Shown in pieces: positions 55,601-64,000 of a stretch of 64,000 bases of DNA. The notes under the pieces were generated by a model, which saw only the letters and a program-made list of their open reading frames with translations, was not told the origin of the DNA and made no database searches. Numbering within the stretch: the stretch's first letter is position 1; every line of letters begins with the position of its first letter. The DNA comes from Petrosia ficiformis (lineage: Eukaryota > Porifera > Demospongiae > Haplosclerida > Petrosiidae), in contig OX345643.1 of the NCBI GenBank assembly GCA_947044365.1, forward strand, positions 4,792,001 through 4,856,000, in the 5' to 3' direction. A program made the position numbers and the translations under genes.

Positions 55601-58600
55601 TAGCCTTTAGTAGCAGCTCAACGACATCATTGTGACCATTCTCACTAGCAGCTAGTAGAGGACTGGAACCATAATCTGTAGTACTGATATTTGAATCAGC
55701 TCCAGAGTTGAGAAGAGTAGTAACAACAGCAAGGTGACCATTATGACAGGCAAGAAAAATAGATGTTTGTCCAGAGGTGTTTTTAATGTTTGGATCAGCA
55801 TTAGCCTTTAGTAGTAGCTCAACTACACTATTGTGATCATTCTCACTAGCGGCTAGTAGAGGACTGAAACCATAATCTGTAGTGATATTTGGATCTGCTC
55901 CAGAATTAAGAAGAGTAGTAACAACAGCAAGATGACCATTATGACAAGCATGATAAACAACTGTTACTCCATCTTTGCTTTGAAAATTTGGATCAGCACC
56001 AGATTTTAGTAGTAACTCAACAACATCATTGTGACCATTTATACCAGCTGCCATTAGAGGAGTACCACCAATATAGTCAGCAATATTTGGATCAGCTCCA
56101 GAGTCGAGAAGAGTAGTAACAACAGCAAGATGACCTTTTAGACAGGCAAGAAAAATAGCTGTTTGTTCATATGTGTTTTTAATGTTTGGATCAGCATTAG
56201 CTTTTAGTAGTAGCTCAACTACACCATTGTGATCATTCTCACTAGCGGCTAGTAGAGGACTGAAACCATAATCTGTAGTGATATTTGGATCTGCTCCAGA
56301 ATTAAGAAGAGTAGTAACAACAGCAAAATGACCATTGTGACAGGCAATATAAACAGCTGTTACTCCATTTTGGTCTCGAATATTTGGATTAGCATTAGCT
56401 TTTAGTAACAGCTCAACGACGTTATTGTGATCATTGTGAACAGCTGCCATTAGAGGAGTGACACCGTTCATGTCACAGATATTTGGATCGGCTCCAGAGT
56501 TGAGAAGAGTATTAATAATATCAAGATGACCTTTTACACAGGCAATATAAACAGCTGTTACACCAACTGTATTTTGAATGTTTGGATCAGCATTAGCCTT
56601 TAGTAGCAGCTCAACTACACCATTGTGATCATTCTCACTAGCGGCTAATAGAGGACTGGAACCATAATCTGTAGTGATATTTGGATCTGCTCCAGAATTA
56701 AGAAGAGTAGTAACAACAGCAAGATGACCATTATGACAAGCATGATAAACAACTGTTACTCCATCTTTGCTTTGAAAATTTGGATCAGCACCAGATTTTA
56801 GTAGTAACTCAACAACATCATTGTGACCATTTATACCAGCTGCCATTAGAGGAGTACCACCAATATAGTCAGCAATATTTGGATCAGCTCCAGAGTCGAG
56901 AAGAGTAGTAACAGCAGCAAGATGACCTTTTAGACAGGCAAGAAAAATAGCTGTTTGTCCAGAGGTGTTTTTATTGTTTGGATCAGCATTAGCTTTTAGT
57001 AGTAGCTCAACTACACCATTGTGATCATTCTCACTAGCGGCTAGTAGAGGACTGAAACCATAATCTGTAGTGATATTTGGATCTGCTCCAGAATTAAGAA
57101 GAGTAGTAACAACAGCAAAATGACCATTATGACAAGCATGATAAACAGCTGTTACTCCATTTTGGTCTCGAATATTTGGATTAGCATTAGCTTTTAGTAA
57201 CAGCTCAACGACGTTATTGTGATCATTGTGAACAGCTGCCATTAGAGGAGTGACACCGTTCATGTCACAGATATTTGGATCGGCTCCAGAGTTGAGAAGA
57301 GTATTAATAATATCAAGATGACCTTTTACACAGGCAATATAAACAGCTGTTACACCAACTGTATTTTGAATGTTTGGATCAGCATTAGCCTTTAGTAGCA
57401 GCTCAACTACATCATTGTGATCATTCTCACTAGCGGCTAGTAGAGGACTGGAACCATAATCTGTAGTGATATTTGGATCTGCTCCAGAGTTGAGAAGAGT
57501 AGTAACAACAGAAAGATGACCATTATGACAGGCAGTATAAACAGCTGTTACTCCACTTTTGTCTCGAACATTTGGATTAGCATTAGCTTTTAGTAACAGC
57601 TCAACGACGTCATTGTGACCACGCTTACTAGCCGCCAGTAGAGGAGTGTCACCAATGTTAGCAGTGATATTTGGATCTCCTCCAGAGCTTAGAAGAGTAG
57701 TACCAACATCAAGATGACCACGTTGACAAGCGAGATTAACAGCTGTTTCTCTATCTTCAACTTGAATTTCTGGATCAACACCATATTTTAAAAGTAACTC
57801 AACCAAACCGGTGTAACCATTCTGAATAGCTACCATAAGAGAAGTGTCACCATTGTTAGTAGTGATTTTCGGATCAGCTCCAAAGTTGAGAAGAGTAGTA
57901 ACAACATCAAGATGGCCATGTTGACAAGCGAGATAAATAGCTGTTTCTCCCAACGTATTTGGAATGTTTGGATCAACGTTAGCTCTTGTTAGTAGCTCAA
58001 CGGCATCATTGTGACCATTTTTACTAGCCGCCAGTAGAGGAGTGTCACCATTGTTAGTAGTGATATTTGGATAAGCACTAGAGTTGAGAAGAGTAGTAAC
58101 AACAGCAAGATGACCATTTCGACAGGCATTATAAATAGCTGTTACTCCCAATATGTTTTGAATGTTTGGATCGACATTAGCCTTTAGTAGTAGCTCAACT
58201 ACATCATTGTGAGCATTCTTACTAGCCACTAGTAGAGGAGTATCACCATTGTTAGTAGAGATACTTGGATCAGCTCCAGAGTTGAGAAGAGTAGTCACAG
58301 CAGCAGCATCACCATAACAACATGCCCAATAAACTGCTGTTTTTCCTTCAATATCACGAAAATTTGGATTAGCATTAGCCTTTAGTAGCAGCTCAATAGC
58401 ATGGTTGTCACTACCATGCTCAACACATGCCAGTAGAGGAGTGACACCATCTTCGCTAGAGATATTTGGATCCGCTCCTGAGTTGAGAAGAGTAGTAATA
58501 ACAGCAAGGTCACCATTTAGACAAGCCAAAAATATAGGTGTTTCTCCATATTCGTTTTGAACTTGTGGATCAATATTATACTTTAGTAGTAGCTCAACTA

Positions 58601-61600
58601 CAACATTATGACCATTCTCAATAGCCGCTATTAGAGGAGAATAACCATTCTCGTCAAAGTTATTTGGATCTGCTCCAGAGTTGAGAAGAGTAGCAACAAC
58701 AGCAAGATGACCATTTTCACAAGCAAGATGAATAGCTGTTAGTCCATTTGTGTCTTGAATGTTTGGATTGACATTAGCCTTTAGGAGTAGCTCAACAACA
58801 ATATTGTGACCATTCTTACTAGCCACCATTAGAGGAGTGCCACCAGGATCGTCAGAGATATTTGGATCAGTTCCAGAGTTCAGAAGAGTAGCAACAACAG
58901 CAAGATGACCATTTTCACAAGCTAGATAAATAGCTGTTAGTCCATTTGTGTCTTGAATGTTTGGATTGACATTAGCCTTTAGAAGTAGCTCAACCAAAGC
59001 ATTGTGACCATTCTGACTAGCCACCATTAGAGTACTGGAACCATAAGCTGTAGTAGTCATATTTGGATCGGCTCCAGAGTTGAGAAGATTAGTAACAACA
59101 TCGAGATGACCATTTTGAGAAGCAAAATAAATAGCTGCTAGTCCATTTGTGTCTTGAATGTTTGGATTGACATTAGCCTGTAGGAGTAGCTCAACAATAG
59201 CATTGTGACCATTCCTACTAGCCACCATTAGAGTACTGGAACCATAAGCTGTAGTAATAATATTTGGATCAGCCCCAGAGTTGAGAAGAGTAGTAACAAC
59301 ATCAAGATGACCATTTTTACAAGCGAGATAAATAGTTGTTTCTCCATCTGTGTTTTGAATGTTTGGATCGACATTAACTTTTAGTAGTAGCTCAACAATG
59401 TCATTGTGACCATTCTTACTAGCCGCCAGTAGAGGAGTATCACCAATGTTAGTAGTGATATTTGGATCAGCTCCAGAGTTGAGAAGAGTAGTCACAGCAG
59501 CAACATCACTGAAATGACACGCCCAATAAACTGCTGTTTCTCCATCTGTGTTTTGAATGTTTGGATCAACATTAGCCTTTAGTAGTAGCTTAATGACATC
59601 ACTGTGACCATTTGTACTAGCCGCCAGTAGAGGACTGGAACCATTATCTGTAGTAGTGATATTTGGATCAGCTCCAGAGTTGAGAAGAGTAGTAGCAACA
59701 GCAAGATGACCTTTTAGACAGGCACAATAAACAGCTGTTACTCCAAGTGCGTGTTGAACATTTGGATCAGCATTGGCATTTAGCAGTAGCTCAACAACAT
59801 CACTGTTACCATTCTCAATAGCCACCATTAGAGGAGTGCCACCATTTTTAGTAGTGATATTTGGGTCAGCTCCAGAGTTGAGAAGAGTAGCAACAACATC
59901 AAGATGATCATGTTGACAAGCAAGAAAGATAGCTGTTTCTCGGTCTTTGTTTTGAACTTGTGAATCAACATTATACTTTAGTAGTAGCTCAACTACATGA
60001 TTGTGACCATTCTTACTAGCCGCCAGAAGAGAAGTGTTACCATTGTTAGTAGGGATATTTGGATCTGCTCCAGAGTTGAGTAGAGTAGTCACAGCAGAAT
60101 GATCACCATAATAACATGCCCAATAAACTGCTGTTTCTCCATCATTGTCTTGAACATGTGGATCGACATTAGACTTTAGTAGTAGCTCAACGACATTTTT
60201 GTGACCATTTTGACTAGCCACCAGTAGAGGAGTGACACCATCATTAGTAGCGATATTTGGATCAGCTCCAGAGTTGAGAAGAGTCATAACAACATCAAGA
60301 TGACCATTTTGACAAGCATGATAAATAGCTGTTTCTCGATCTTTGTCTTGAAGATTTGGATCAGCATTAGACTTTATTAGTACCTCAACGACATCATTGT
60401 GACCATTTTCACATGCCATTGTTAAAGGAGTAGCACCACAATTGTCTGTGAGATTTATATCAGCTCCCAAGTTGAGAAGAGTGGTTGCAAAAGTAAGATC
60501 ACCATTTTTACAAGCAAGATAAATGGCTGTTATTCCATTTTCATTTTGACTGTTTGGATCAACATTAGCCTTTATTAGTAGCTGAACGACCTCACTGTGA
60601 CCATTTCGAATAGCAACAGCTATTGGTGTATCACCATTATTGTTAGCAAGATTTGGATCAGCTCCAGAGTTGAGAAGAGTAGTAACAACATCAAGATGAC
60701 CATTTTGACAGGCAAAATAAACAGCTGTTTCTCTAATTTTGTTTGGATTAACATTTGTCTTTAGTAATAGCTCAATGACATTATTGTGGCCATTTTTACT
60801 AGCTACGAGTAGAGGAGCAAGACCGTTATTAGTCGTAATATTTGGATCAACATTAGCCTTTATTAGTAGCTGAACGACCTCACTGTGACCATTTCGAATA
60901 GCAACAGCTATTGGTGTATCACCATTATTGTTAGCAAGATTTGGATCAGCTCCAGAGTTGAGAAGAGTAGTAACAACAGGAAGATGACCATTTATACTTG
61001 CAAGATAAACAGCTGTTACTCCCTTTTTGTCTTGTAGGTTTGGATCCACATTAGCTTTTACCAGTAGCCTGACAATATTATAATAGCCATTGAAACTAGC
61101 CTCCATCAGAGGAGTTTCACAATTATTAGTAGTGATATTTGGATCAGCTCCAGAAGCGAGGAGAATAGTAACAATACCTAGATGACCAACAGCACAGGCT
61201 TGATAAACAGCTGTTTCTCCATTATTATCTCGAATATTTGGATTAACGTTGAACTTTAGCAATAATTCAGCAACAACCGTGTGACCTTTTTGACTAGCCG
61301 CCATTAGAGGAGTGGAACCACTATATTTAGCAATATTTGGATTAGATCCAGATTCAAAGAGCCGAGAAGCAATAGCGGAATATCCCAATTTACATGCTAA
61401 ATAAAGGGCTGTTTCTCCATATCTGTTTTGTAAATTTGTATATTGAATATATTGCAATAGAGTTTGCACGACTCCAATATTACTATTTGCAGTAGCGGTC
61501 ATGAGGGGGGTGAAGCCATTTTCTGATGGTATGTTTGGATTAGCACCTGAATTCAAGAGTGTAGTAACAATAGTTTGATTGCCTTTAAGAGAAGCAATAT

Positions 61601-62957
61601 TGAGAGGAGTAACAGACTTACTTGTGACTACATTAGGTGAAGTACCAGCATCAAGTAATACACTAACTACATCAAGATGACCATAAATACATGCTATATG
61701 TAAAGCATAAACACTTTGTTTATCTCTCATATTTGATGCAACAGATATAACCTTCTCGCCCCTTTTAGTCAGCATGTTAGGATCACCACCTACTGCTAGG
61801 AGAACCTCTACAGGTGCTACTAAACCAGATTCGAGTGCGCTCAATAGAGCATTGTCTAGGGTAGTGAACTCACTGTTATGTCTAGTAGTCTGTTTAAAAA
61901 TAACTTCATTATCAATGCTAAGAGATAATACGCCTAATGCCTTCAAGAAATGAGGAAATTTAGTTTGAACTCTCAGTAATCTGTTGTTACTAATTTTAGT
62001 AACCTTCCAGTACACCAGCATACAACTGGTACCCTTGGAAACTTTCATTGCCCGAATATGTTTATTAGGTTCACAAAAAAGAGCCCCGACTAATGTTTCA
62101 AACCTCTTTATGACCACGTTATCCCAGATATCTGCAAGCCTTAATTTAATCACTTTACCCCTTCCAGGTAGCTCACCTGTTAATTTTTCACTTAGATCTT
62201 TCATGGAGGTAGACTCTTTGAATTGCTGTAGGTCACTTTTGTACTTCTCAAACATGTCTTTGAGGTGTTTTACACCTCCAAGAAAACATTCTACTAAATC
62301 TTCTAAGAGATAGTAGTAGAGAAAACTACAGCGCTTGCACACTCTCTTATATACATTATCTAAAGTAGCTTTTTCTGATGAAAATGGTTTTAATTTGCGT
62401 TGTCTGTATAAAAATTGTTGCAACAGGTTAAGTGAAATGGATTGCTCTTGTAGAACATTTTTTGTTTCTGTTTCCAGCATGGAATATTGCGCATAAAGAC
62501 GATCAAAATCTCTAACAGTTGTTGTTTCTCCTTGTATTGTTTCATACACTGGAGATAACGATGTGTTGCGGGCCGCATCAAGGATACCACTAGCTGAATT
62601 ATATTCTAGGTCTTCAATATCGCTGGGAGTGCCTTCGCGATTGTCATCCTTTTGAGTACTTAAAAGTTGTTCAAATAAATTACAATACTTATCTCTTATC
62701 TGACCTGCATGATTATGATCTCCAATCTTTTCAAAAGCTCCAGCAATATCCTTCCAACATGGCTTTTTGTTCTTTTCATAACATATAAATAGTTCAGTTA
62801 CGCAGCGATTAGTTCCTTGACAACTGTATTGATTTTCAATCCTTTTTAGATCATCGTGGGCTAAGTTGAGATGAACACCCAGAGAAAACCATTGTGGCTC
62901 CTTACCAACCTCCTCCACAAATTTACTGAGTGTTGGAACAGGAGTTAGATCAGACAT
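52689..62957 (-). CDS. Death domain-ankyrin repeat protein, copy 3 (longest)
   Basis: 3422 codons in a single 10.3-kb exon, roughly 93 ankyrin repeats after the Death domain and helical region. Unique blocks include DYIGGTPLMAAGINGHNDVV and KSGADPNFQSKDG. It shares DYGSSPLL and SNLGGTPLMVASMNGHNDVV blocks with copy 1 but not copy 2. Some repeats are shortened (GADPNIALMAAS, GTDPTITLMAAS, NPNKIRET). Near the end it keeps TTALHLASQYGHKPI and GADPNVMDSD. A 5-base deletion relative to copy 2 at TPLDVAHYN then shifts the frame to AYCSHQTTHS and stop, removing the tail. No signal peptide or span. Confidence 0.92.
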   Translation of the reverse strand: MSDLTPVPTLSKFVEEVGKEPQWFSLGVHLNLAHDDLKRIENQYSCQGTNRCVTELFICYEKNKKPCWKDIAGAFEKIGDHNHAGQIRDKYCNLFEQLLSTQKDDNREGTPSDIEDLEYNSASGILDAARNTSLSPVYETIQGETTTVRDFDRLYAQYSMLETETKNVLQEQSISLNLLQQFLYRQRKLKPFSSEKATLDNVYKRVCKRCSFLYYYLLEDLVECFLGGVKHLKDMFEKYKSDLQQFKESTSMKDLSEKLTGELPGRGKVIKLRLADIWDNVVIKRFETLVGALFCEPNKHIRAMKVSKGTSCMLVYWKVTKISNNRLLRVQTKFPHFLKALGVLSLSIDNEVIFKQTTRHNSEFTTLDNALLSALESGLVAPVEVLLAVGGDPNMLTKRGEKVISVASNMRDKQSVYALHIACIYGHLDVVSVLLDAGTSPNVVTSKSVTPLNIASLKGNQTIVTTLLNSGANPNIPSENGFTPLMTATANSNIGVVQTLLQYIQYTNLQNRYGETALYLACKLGYSAIASRLFESGSNPNIAKYSGSTPLMAASQKGHTVVAELLLKFNVNPNIRDNNGETAVYQACAVGHLGIVTILLASGADPNITTNNCETPLMEASFNGYYNIVRLLVKANVDPNLQDKKGVTAVYLASINGHLPVVTTLLNSGADPNLANNNGDTPIAVAIRNGHSEVVQLLIKANVDPNITTNNGLAPLLVASKNGHNNVIELLLKTNVNPNKIRETAVYFACQNGHLDVVTTLLNSGADPNLANNNGDTPIAVAIRNGHSEVVQLLIKANVDPNSQNENGITAIYLACKNGDLTFATTLLNLGADINLTDNCGATPLTMACENGHNDVVEVLIKSNADPNLQDKDRETAIYHACQNGHLDVVMTLLNSGADPNIATNDGVTPLLVASQNGHKNVVELLLKSNVDPHVQDNDGETAVYWACYYGDHSAVTTLLNSGADPNIPTNNGNTSLLAASKNGHNHVVELLLKYNVDSQVQNKDRETAIFLACQHDHLDVVATLLNSGADPNITTKNGGTPLMVAIENGNSDVVELLLNANADPNVQHALGVTAVYCACLKGHLAVATTLLNSGADPNITTTDNGSSPLLAASTNGHSDVIKLLLKANVDPNIQNTDGETAVYWACHFSDVAAVTTLLNSGADPNITTNIGDTPLLAASKNGHNDIVELLLKVNVDPNIQNTDGETTIYLACKNGHLDVVTTLLNSGADPNIITTAYGSSTLMVASRNGHNAIVELLLQANVNPNIQDTNGLAAIYFASQNGHLDVVTNLLNSGADPNMTTTAYGSSTLMVASQNGHNALVELLLKANVNPNIQDTNGLTAIYLACENGHLAVVATLLNSGTDPNISDDPGGTPLMVASKNGHNIVVELLLKANVNPNIQDTNGLTAIHLACENGHLAVVATLLNSGADPNNFDENGYSPLIAAIENGHNVVVELLLKYNIDPQVQNEYGETPIFLACLNGDLAVITTLLNSGADPNISSEDGVTPLLACVEHGSDNHAIELLLKANANPNFRDIEGKTAVYWACCYGDAAAVTTLLNSGADPSISTNNGDTPLLVASKNAHNDVVELLLKANVDPNIQNILGVTAIYNACRNGHLAVVTTLLNSSAYPNITTNNGDTPLLAASKNGHNDAVELLTRANVDPNIPNTLGETAIYLACQHGHLDVVTTLLNFGADPKITTNNGDTSLMVAIQNGYTGLVELLLKYGVDPEIQVEDRETAVNLACQRGHLDVGTTLLSSGGDPNITANIGDTPLLAASKRGHNDVVELLLKANANPNVRDKSGVTAVYTACHNGHLSVVTTLLNSGADPNITTDYGSSPLLAASENDHNDVVELLLKANADPNIQNTVGVTAVYIACVKGHLDIINTLLNSGADPNICDMNGVTPLMAAVHNDHNNVVELLLKANANPNIRDQNGVTAVYHACHNGHFAVVTTLLNSGADPNITTDYGFSPLLAASENDHNGVVELLLKANADPNNKNTSGQTAIFLACLKGHLAAVTTLLDSGADPNIADYIGGTPLMAAGINGHNDVVELLLKSGADPNFQSKDGVTVVYHACHNGHLAVVTTLLNSGADPNITTDYGSSPLLAASENDHNGVVELLLKANADPNIQNTVGVTAVYIACVKGHLDIINTLLNSGADPNICDMNGVTPLMAAVHNDHNNVVELLLKANANPNIRDQNGVTAVYIACHNGHFAVVTTLLNSGADPNITTDYGFSPLLAASENDHNGVVELLLKANADPNIKNTYEQTAIFLACLKGHLAVVTTLLDSGADPNIADYIGGTPLMAAGINGHNDVVELLLKSGADPNFQSKDGVTVVYHACHNGHLAVVTTLLNSGADPNITTDYGFSPLLAASENDHNSVVELLLKANADPNIKNTSGQTSIFLACHNGHLAVVTTLLNSGADSNISTTDYGSSPLLAASENGHNDVVELLLKANADPNIQNTVGVTAVYIACLNGHLDIINTLLNSEADPNSCDKNGVTPLMAAVHNDHNDVVELLLKANANPNVRDKSGVTAVYIACHNGLLAVVTTLLNSEADPNIASNLGGTPLMVASMNGHNDVVQVLLKANANPNAQDESGVTAVYIACHNGHLSVVTTLLNSGADPYIASNLSGTPLMVACQNGQNGVVELLLKANIDPNIQDIYGTTALYLASQNGDLATVAMLLKSGANPNITTTDYGSSPLLSASKSGHNTVVELLLKANVNPNVQNTNGLTPIYSACQHGHLDVVTTLLNSGADPNITNTDYGSSPLMMASMNGHNTVVDLLLKANVNPNVQNTNGLTPIYSACLNGHLDVVTTLLNSGADPNITANIGDTPLLAAIKRGHNDVVELLLKANVDPNVPNTYGQTAIFLACQKGHLTVVTTLLNSGADPNIALMAASKNGHSNVIELLLKANVDPNIEDNNGVSAIYHACQHGHLAAVTTLLNSGTDPTITLMAASENGHNDIIELLLKANVDPNVKNTYEQTAIFLACLKGHFTVVTTLLNSGADPNIADYIGGTPLMAAGINGHNDVVELLLKSGADPNFQSKDGVTVVYHACQHGHLDVVTTLLNSGADPNIADYIGGNPLMAAGINGHNDVVELLLKAKANPNVQDNNGVTAVYIACLNGYLDVVIALLNSGADPHIADYIGGTPLMAAGINGHNDVVELLLKSKVDPNVQSTLGVTAVYNACQNGHLAVVTTLLTSGADPNIADYIGGNPLMAASKNGHNDVVELLLKASPNPNVQDNNGVTAVYIACLNGYLAVVSTLLNSGADPNIASILGITLLMVASMNGHKQVVELLQMANVDPNIQDVYGTTALYLASQNGDLAIVDMLLKSGANPNIGKYNGWNSLMIASAKGYSDLVQTLIEHNANVNHEAVGGTTALHLASQYGHKPILKLLLEAGADPNVMDSDRLTPLAYCSHQTTHS
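55850..57435. repeat. 792-bp tandem super-repeat in copy 3 ankyrin array
   Basis: Two near-identical adjacent units offset by exactly 792 bp (for example 55948 and 56740; 56508 and 57300). 792 bp is eight 33-residue repeats. Confidence 0.85.
60590..60970. repeat. 288-bp duplicated block specific to copy 3
   Basis: The segment encoding GDTPIAVAIRNGHSEVVQLL occurs at about 60600 and again at about 60889. Copies 1 and 2 have it once. One repeat between them is three residues short (NPNKIRET), which explains 288 rather than 297. Confidence 0.75.
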
Positions 62958-63027
62958 AGTAGTACTGTTAGAGCTACGTTAAAAAAAGACTAAAATATAT
63001 AAAGATAATACAATAAGTTTATTTTAC

Positions 63028-63075
63028 CTTTTGGCAGTGTCAGAGCTGGCAGGAAATGCTTTGCATACCCCAACC
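63028..63075 (-). promoter_or_regulatory. Leader exon of DD-ANK copy 3 with upstream ORF
   Basis: Donor at 63028, acceptor at 62973, intron about 54 bases. Upstream ORF 63040-63066 reads MQSISCQL and stops with TGA. Confidence 0.45.
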
Positions 63076-63132
63076 ATTTAAGGCTTTAACTTAAATTTAA
63101 TTATTAAAAATTATATTGGATCCTGACATCCT

Positions 63133-63167
63133 ATAATTATTTATTATTATTATTATTATTATTATCT
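63133..63167. repeat. (TTA)n microsatellite
   Basis: About ten tta units; absent from the sister leaders. Confidence 0.85.
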
Positions 63168-63254
63168 TGATATCCTAATTATTTTGCAGTGTTAGTAATA
63201 ACATACATTACTAATTTATTGGTTAGTTAGTATACTTACTAGACTACAGTTGCA

Positions 63255-63641
63255 GGGGCGTAGCAATCAAGGTTCGTTCGGCCATAAAATAGGTGTGGCC
63301 AAAACCCAGGAAGCTCGAAGTGGGTGTTGTTTATAAATATAATTTTATATAATTATATATATTATATATAAAATACCTATATATATATATATTTTTAAGC
63401 AGACTTATTTGACAGATAGCACCTGTTAAGTTACTAGTGTATCAGTCTGTCAACCTGCCTCCTGTGAACTTTGTAGGTGTTTAATACTGTACAACCATAG
63501 CATAACCAAATTATCACACACTTTACATATGTCTAGATGTAATGGGTATGGTTAATTTTAAAGCCACACCCTAATAGTACTCTAAAAATTGGTCCGGCCA
63601 AAACCGTAGCAGCCGTAGTGCCTGCTATGCATCTGAATTGC
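63255..63641. mobile_element. Transposon-like insertion, ~390 bp
   Basis: Sister intervals read ctacagttgcaaggaatag without interruption. Here about 390 bp starting near CAGGGGCGTAGC is inserted, flanked by cagttgca and aacttgca (imperfect 8-bp duplication). The start resembles the end of hAT-like elements. Contains a TA repeat at 63340-63392. No transposase. Confidence 0.65.
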
Positions 63642-64000
63642 AACTTGCAAGGAATAGTAGAAAATGTAATTTAATTGGTCAGGCATGTTGTTATGACTAC
63701 ATGGTGACATACATGTACTTGTACTAATTGTAATTTCCTTATCATGTATAATATGTACAAAGAAGCAGAACAAATATTTTAATTAAATCATTTTAGGTTT
63801 CCGATCCTTTTTTGTGCATCTAATATGAGATATTATAGACATGATACTTCATTATAATTGGTACAAGTATGTTATCATGCAGTCATAACAACTTGTATGA
63901 CTAATTAAATTATAATTTACACTGTACTACATTTGCTTTTTACAGTGTACACTTACAGAATAGGAGCCTCCTACTCACAATCTGTTATTTACTATGTACA
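63642..64000. other. Upstream sequence of copy 3, start of the next interval
   Basis: Matches 1600-1980, 24600-24970 and 40860-41240. The array therefore continues beyond the window; a KEN C-terminal exon would be expected a little further on. Confidence 0.6.

Noticed and set aside
63582..63773. 63-codon minus-strand frame
   Set aside because: Spans the insertion junction at 63641, so it cannot be an ancestral gene.

Overview
The window is animal DNA, most likely from a demosponge and probably Amphimedon-like. This rests on AT-rich sequence with short GT-AG introns (several of 54-60 bp), abundant tacatgtaca repeats, many small inverted-repeat transposons, and very large Death-domain/ankyrin ORFs of a kind I associate with sponges. 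No database search was possible, so the species is an inference.

Layout: all main coding is on the minus strand and is a head-to-tail array. Four Death-domain plus ankyrin-repeat (DD-ANK) genes are present: copy 0 (1-1382, 5' end only), copy 1 (16295-24301), copy 2 (32933-40606) and copy 3 (52689-62957). Each coding body is one uninterrupted exon (7.7, 8.0 and 10.3 kb for the complete ones), preceded by a short spliced leader exon with a tiny upstream ORF. The N-terminal ~360 residues are nearly identical in all copies. The ankyrin arrays (roughly 64-93 repeats of 33 residues) differ by block gain, loss and exchange. Only copy 2 keeps an intact serine-rich C-terminal tail; copies 1 and 3 are cut short by small deletions.

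The three intervals between DD-ANK genes (A: 1383-16294; B: 24302-32932; C: 40607-52688) are homologous to one another. On the same strand they carry scattered small exons recognisable as an IRE1-type receptor: a transmembrane exon, a juxtamembrane exon, a kinase beta3 (VKRI) exon, an alphaE exon, a catalytic-loop/DFG exon and the pieces of a C-terminal KEN endoribonuclease domain that ends with a natural stop just upstream of the next DD-ANK gene. Order along the strand is DD-ANK, TM, kinase, KEN, then the next DD-ANK. It is either an RNase L-like composite gene (ankyrin + kinase + KEN) or two interleaved gene families. Several exons are broken, including stop codons in the DFG exon shared by most legible copies, so at least part of the array is pseudogenic.

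Intervals A and C also hold a plus-strand multi-exon gene nested inside the kinase region, encoding a helical protein with an acidic C-terminal tail; the interval-C paralogue is frameshifted. Interval B lacks it. The remainder is tandem repeats (a 29-bp satellite, microsatellites) and MITE-like insertions, several datable against empty sites in the sister intervals.
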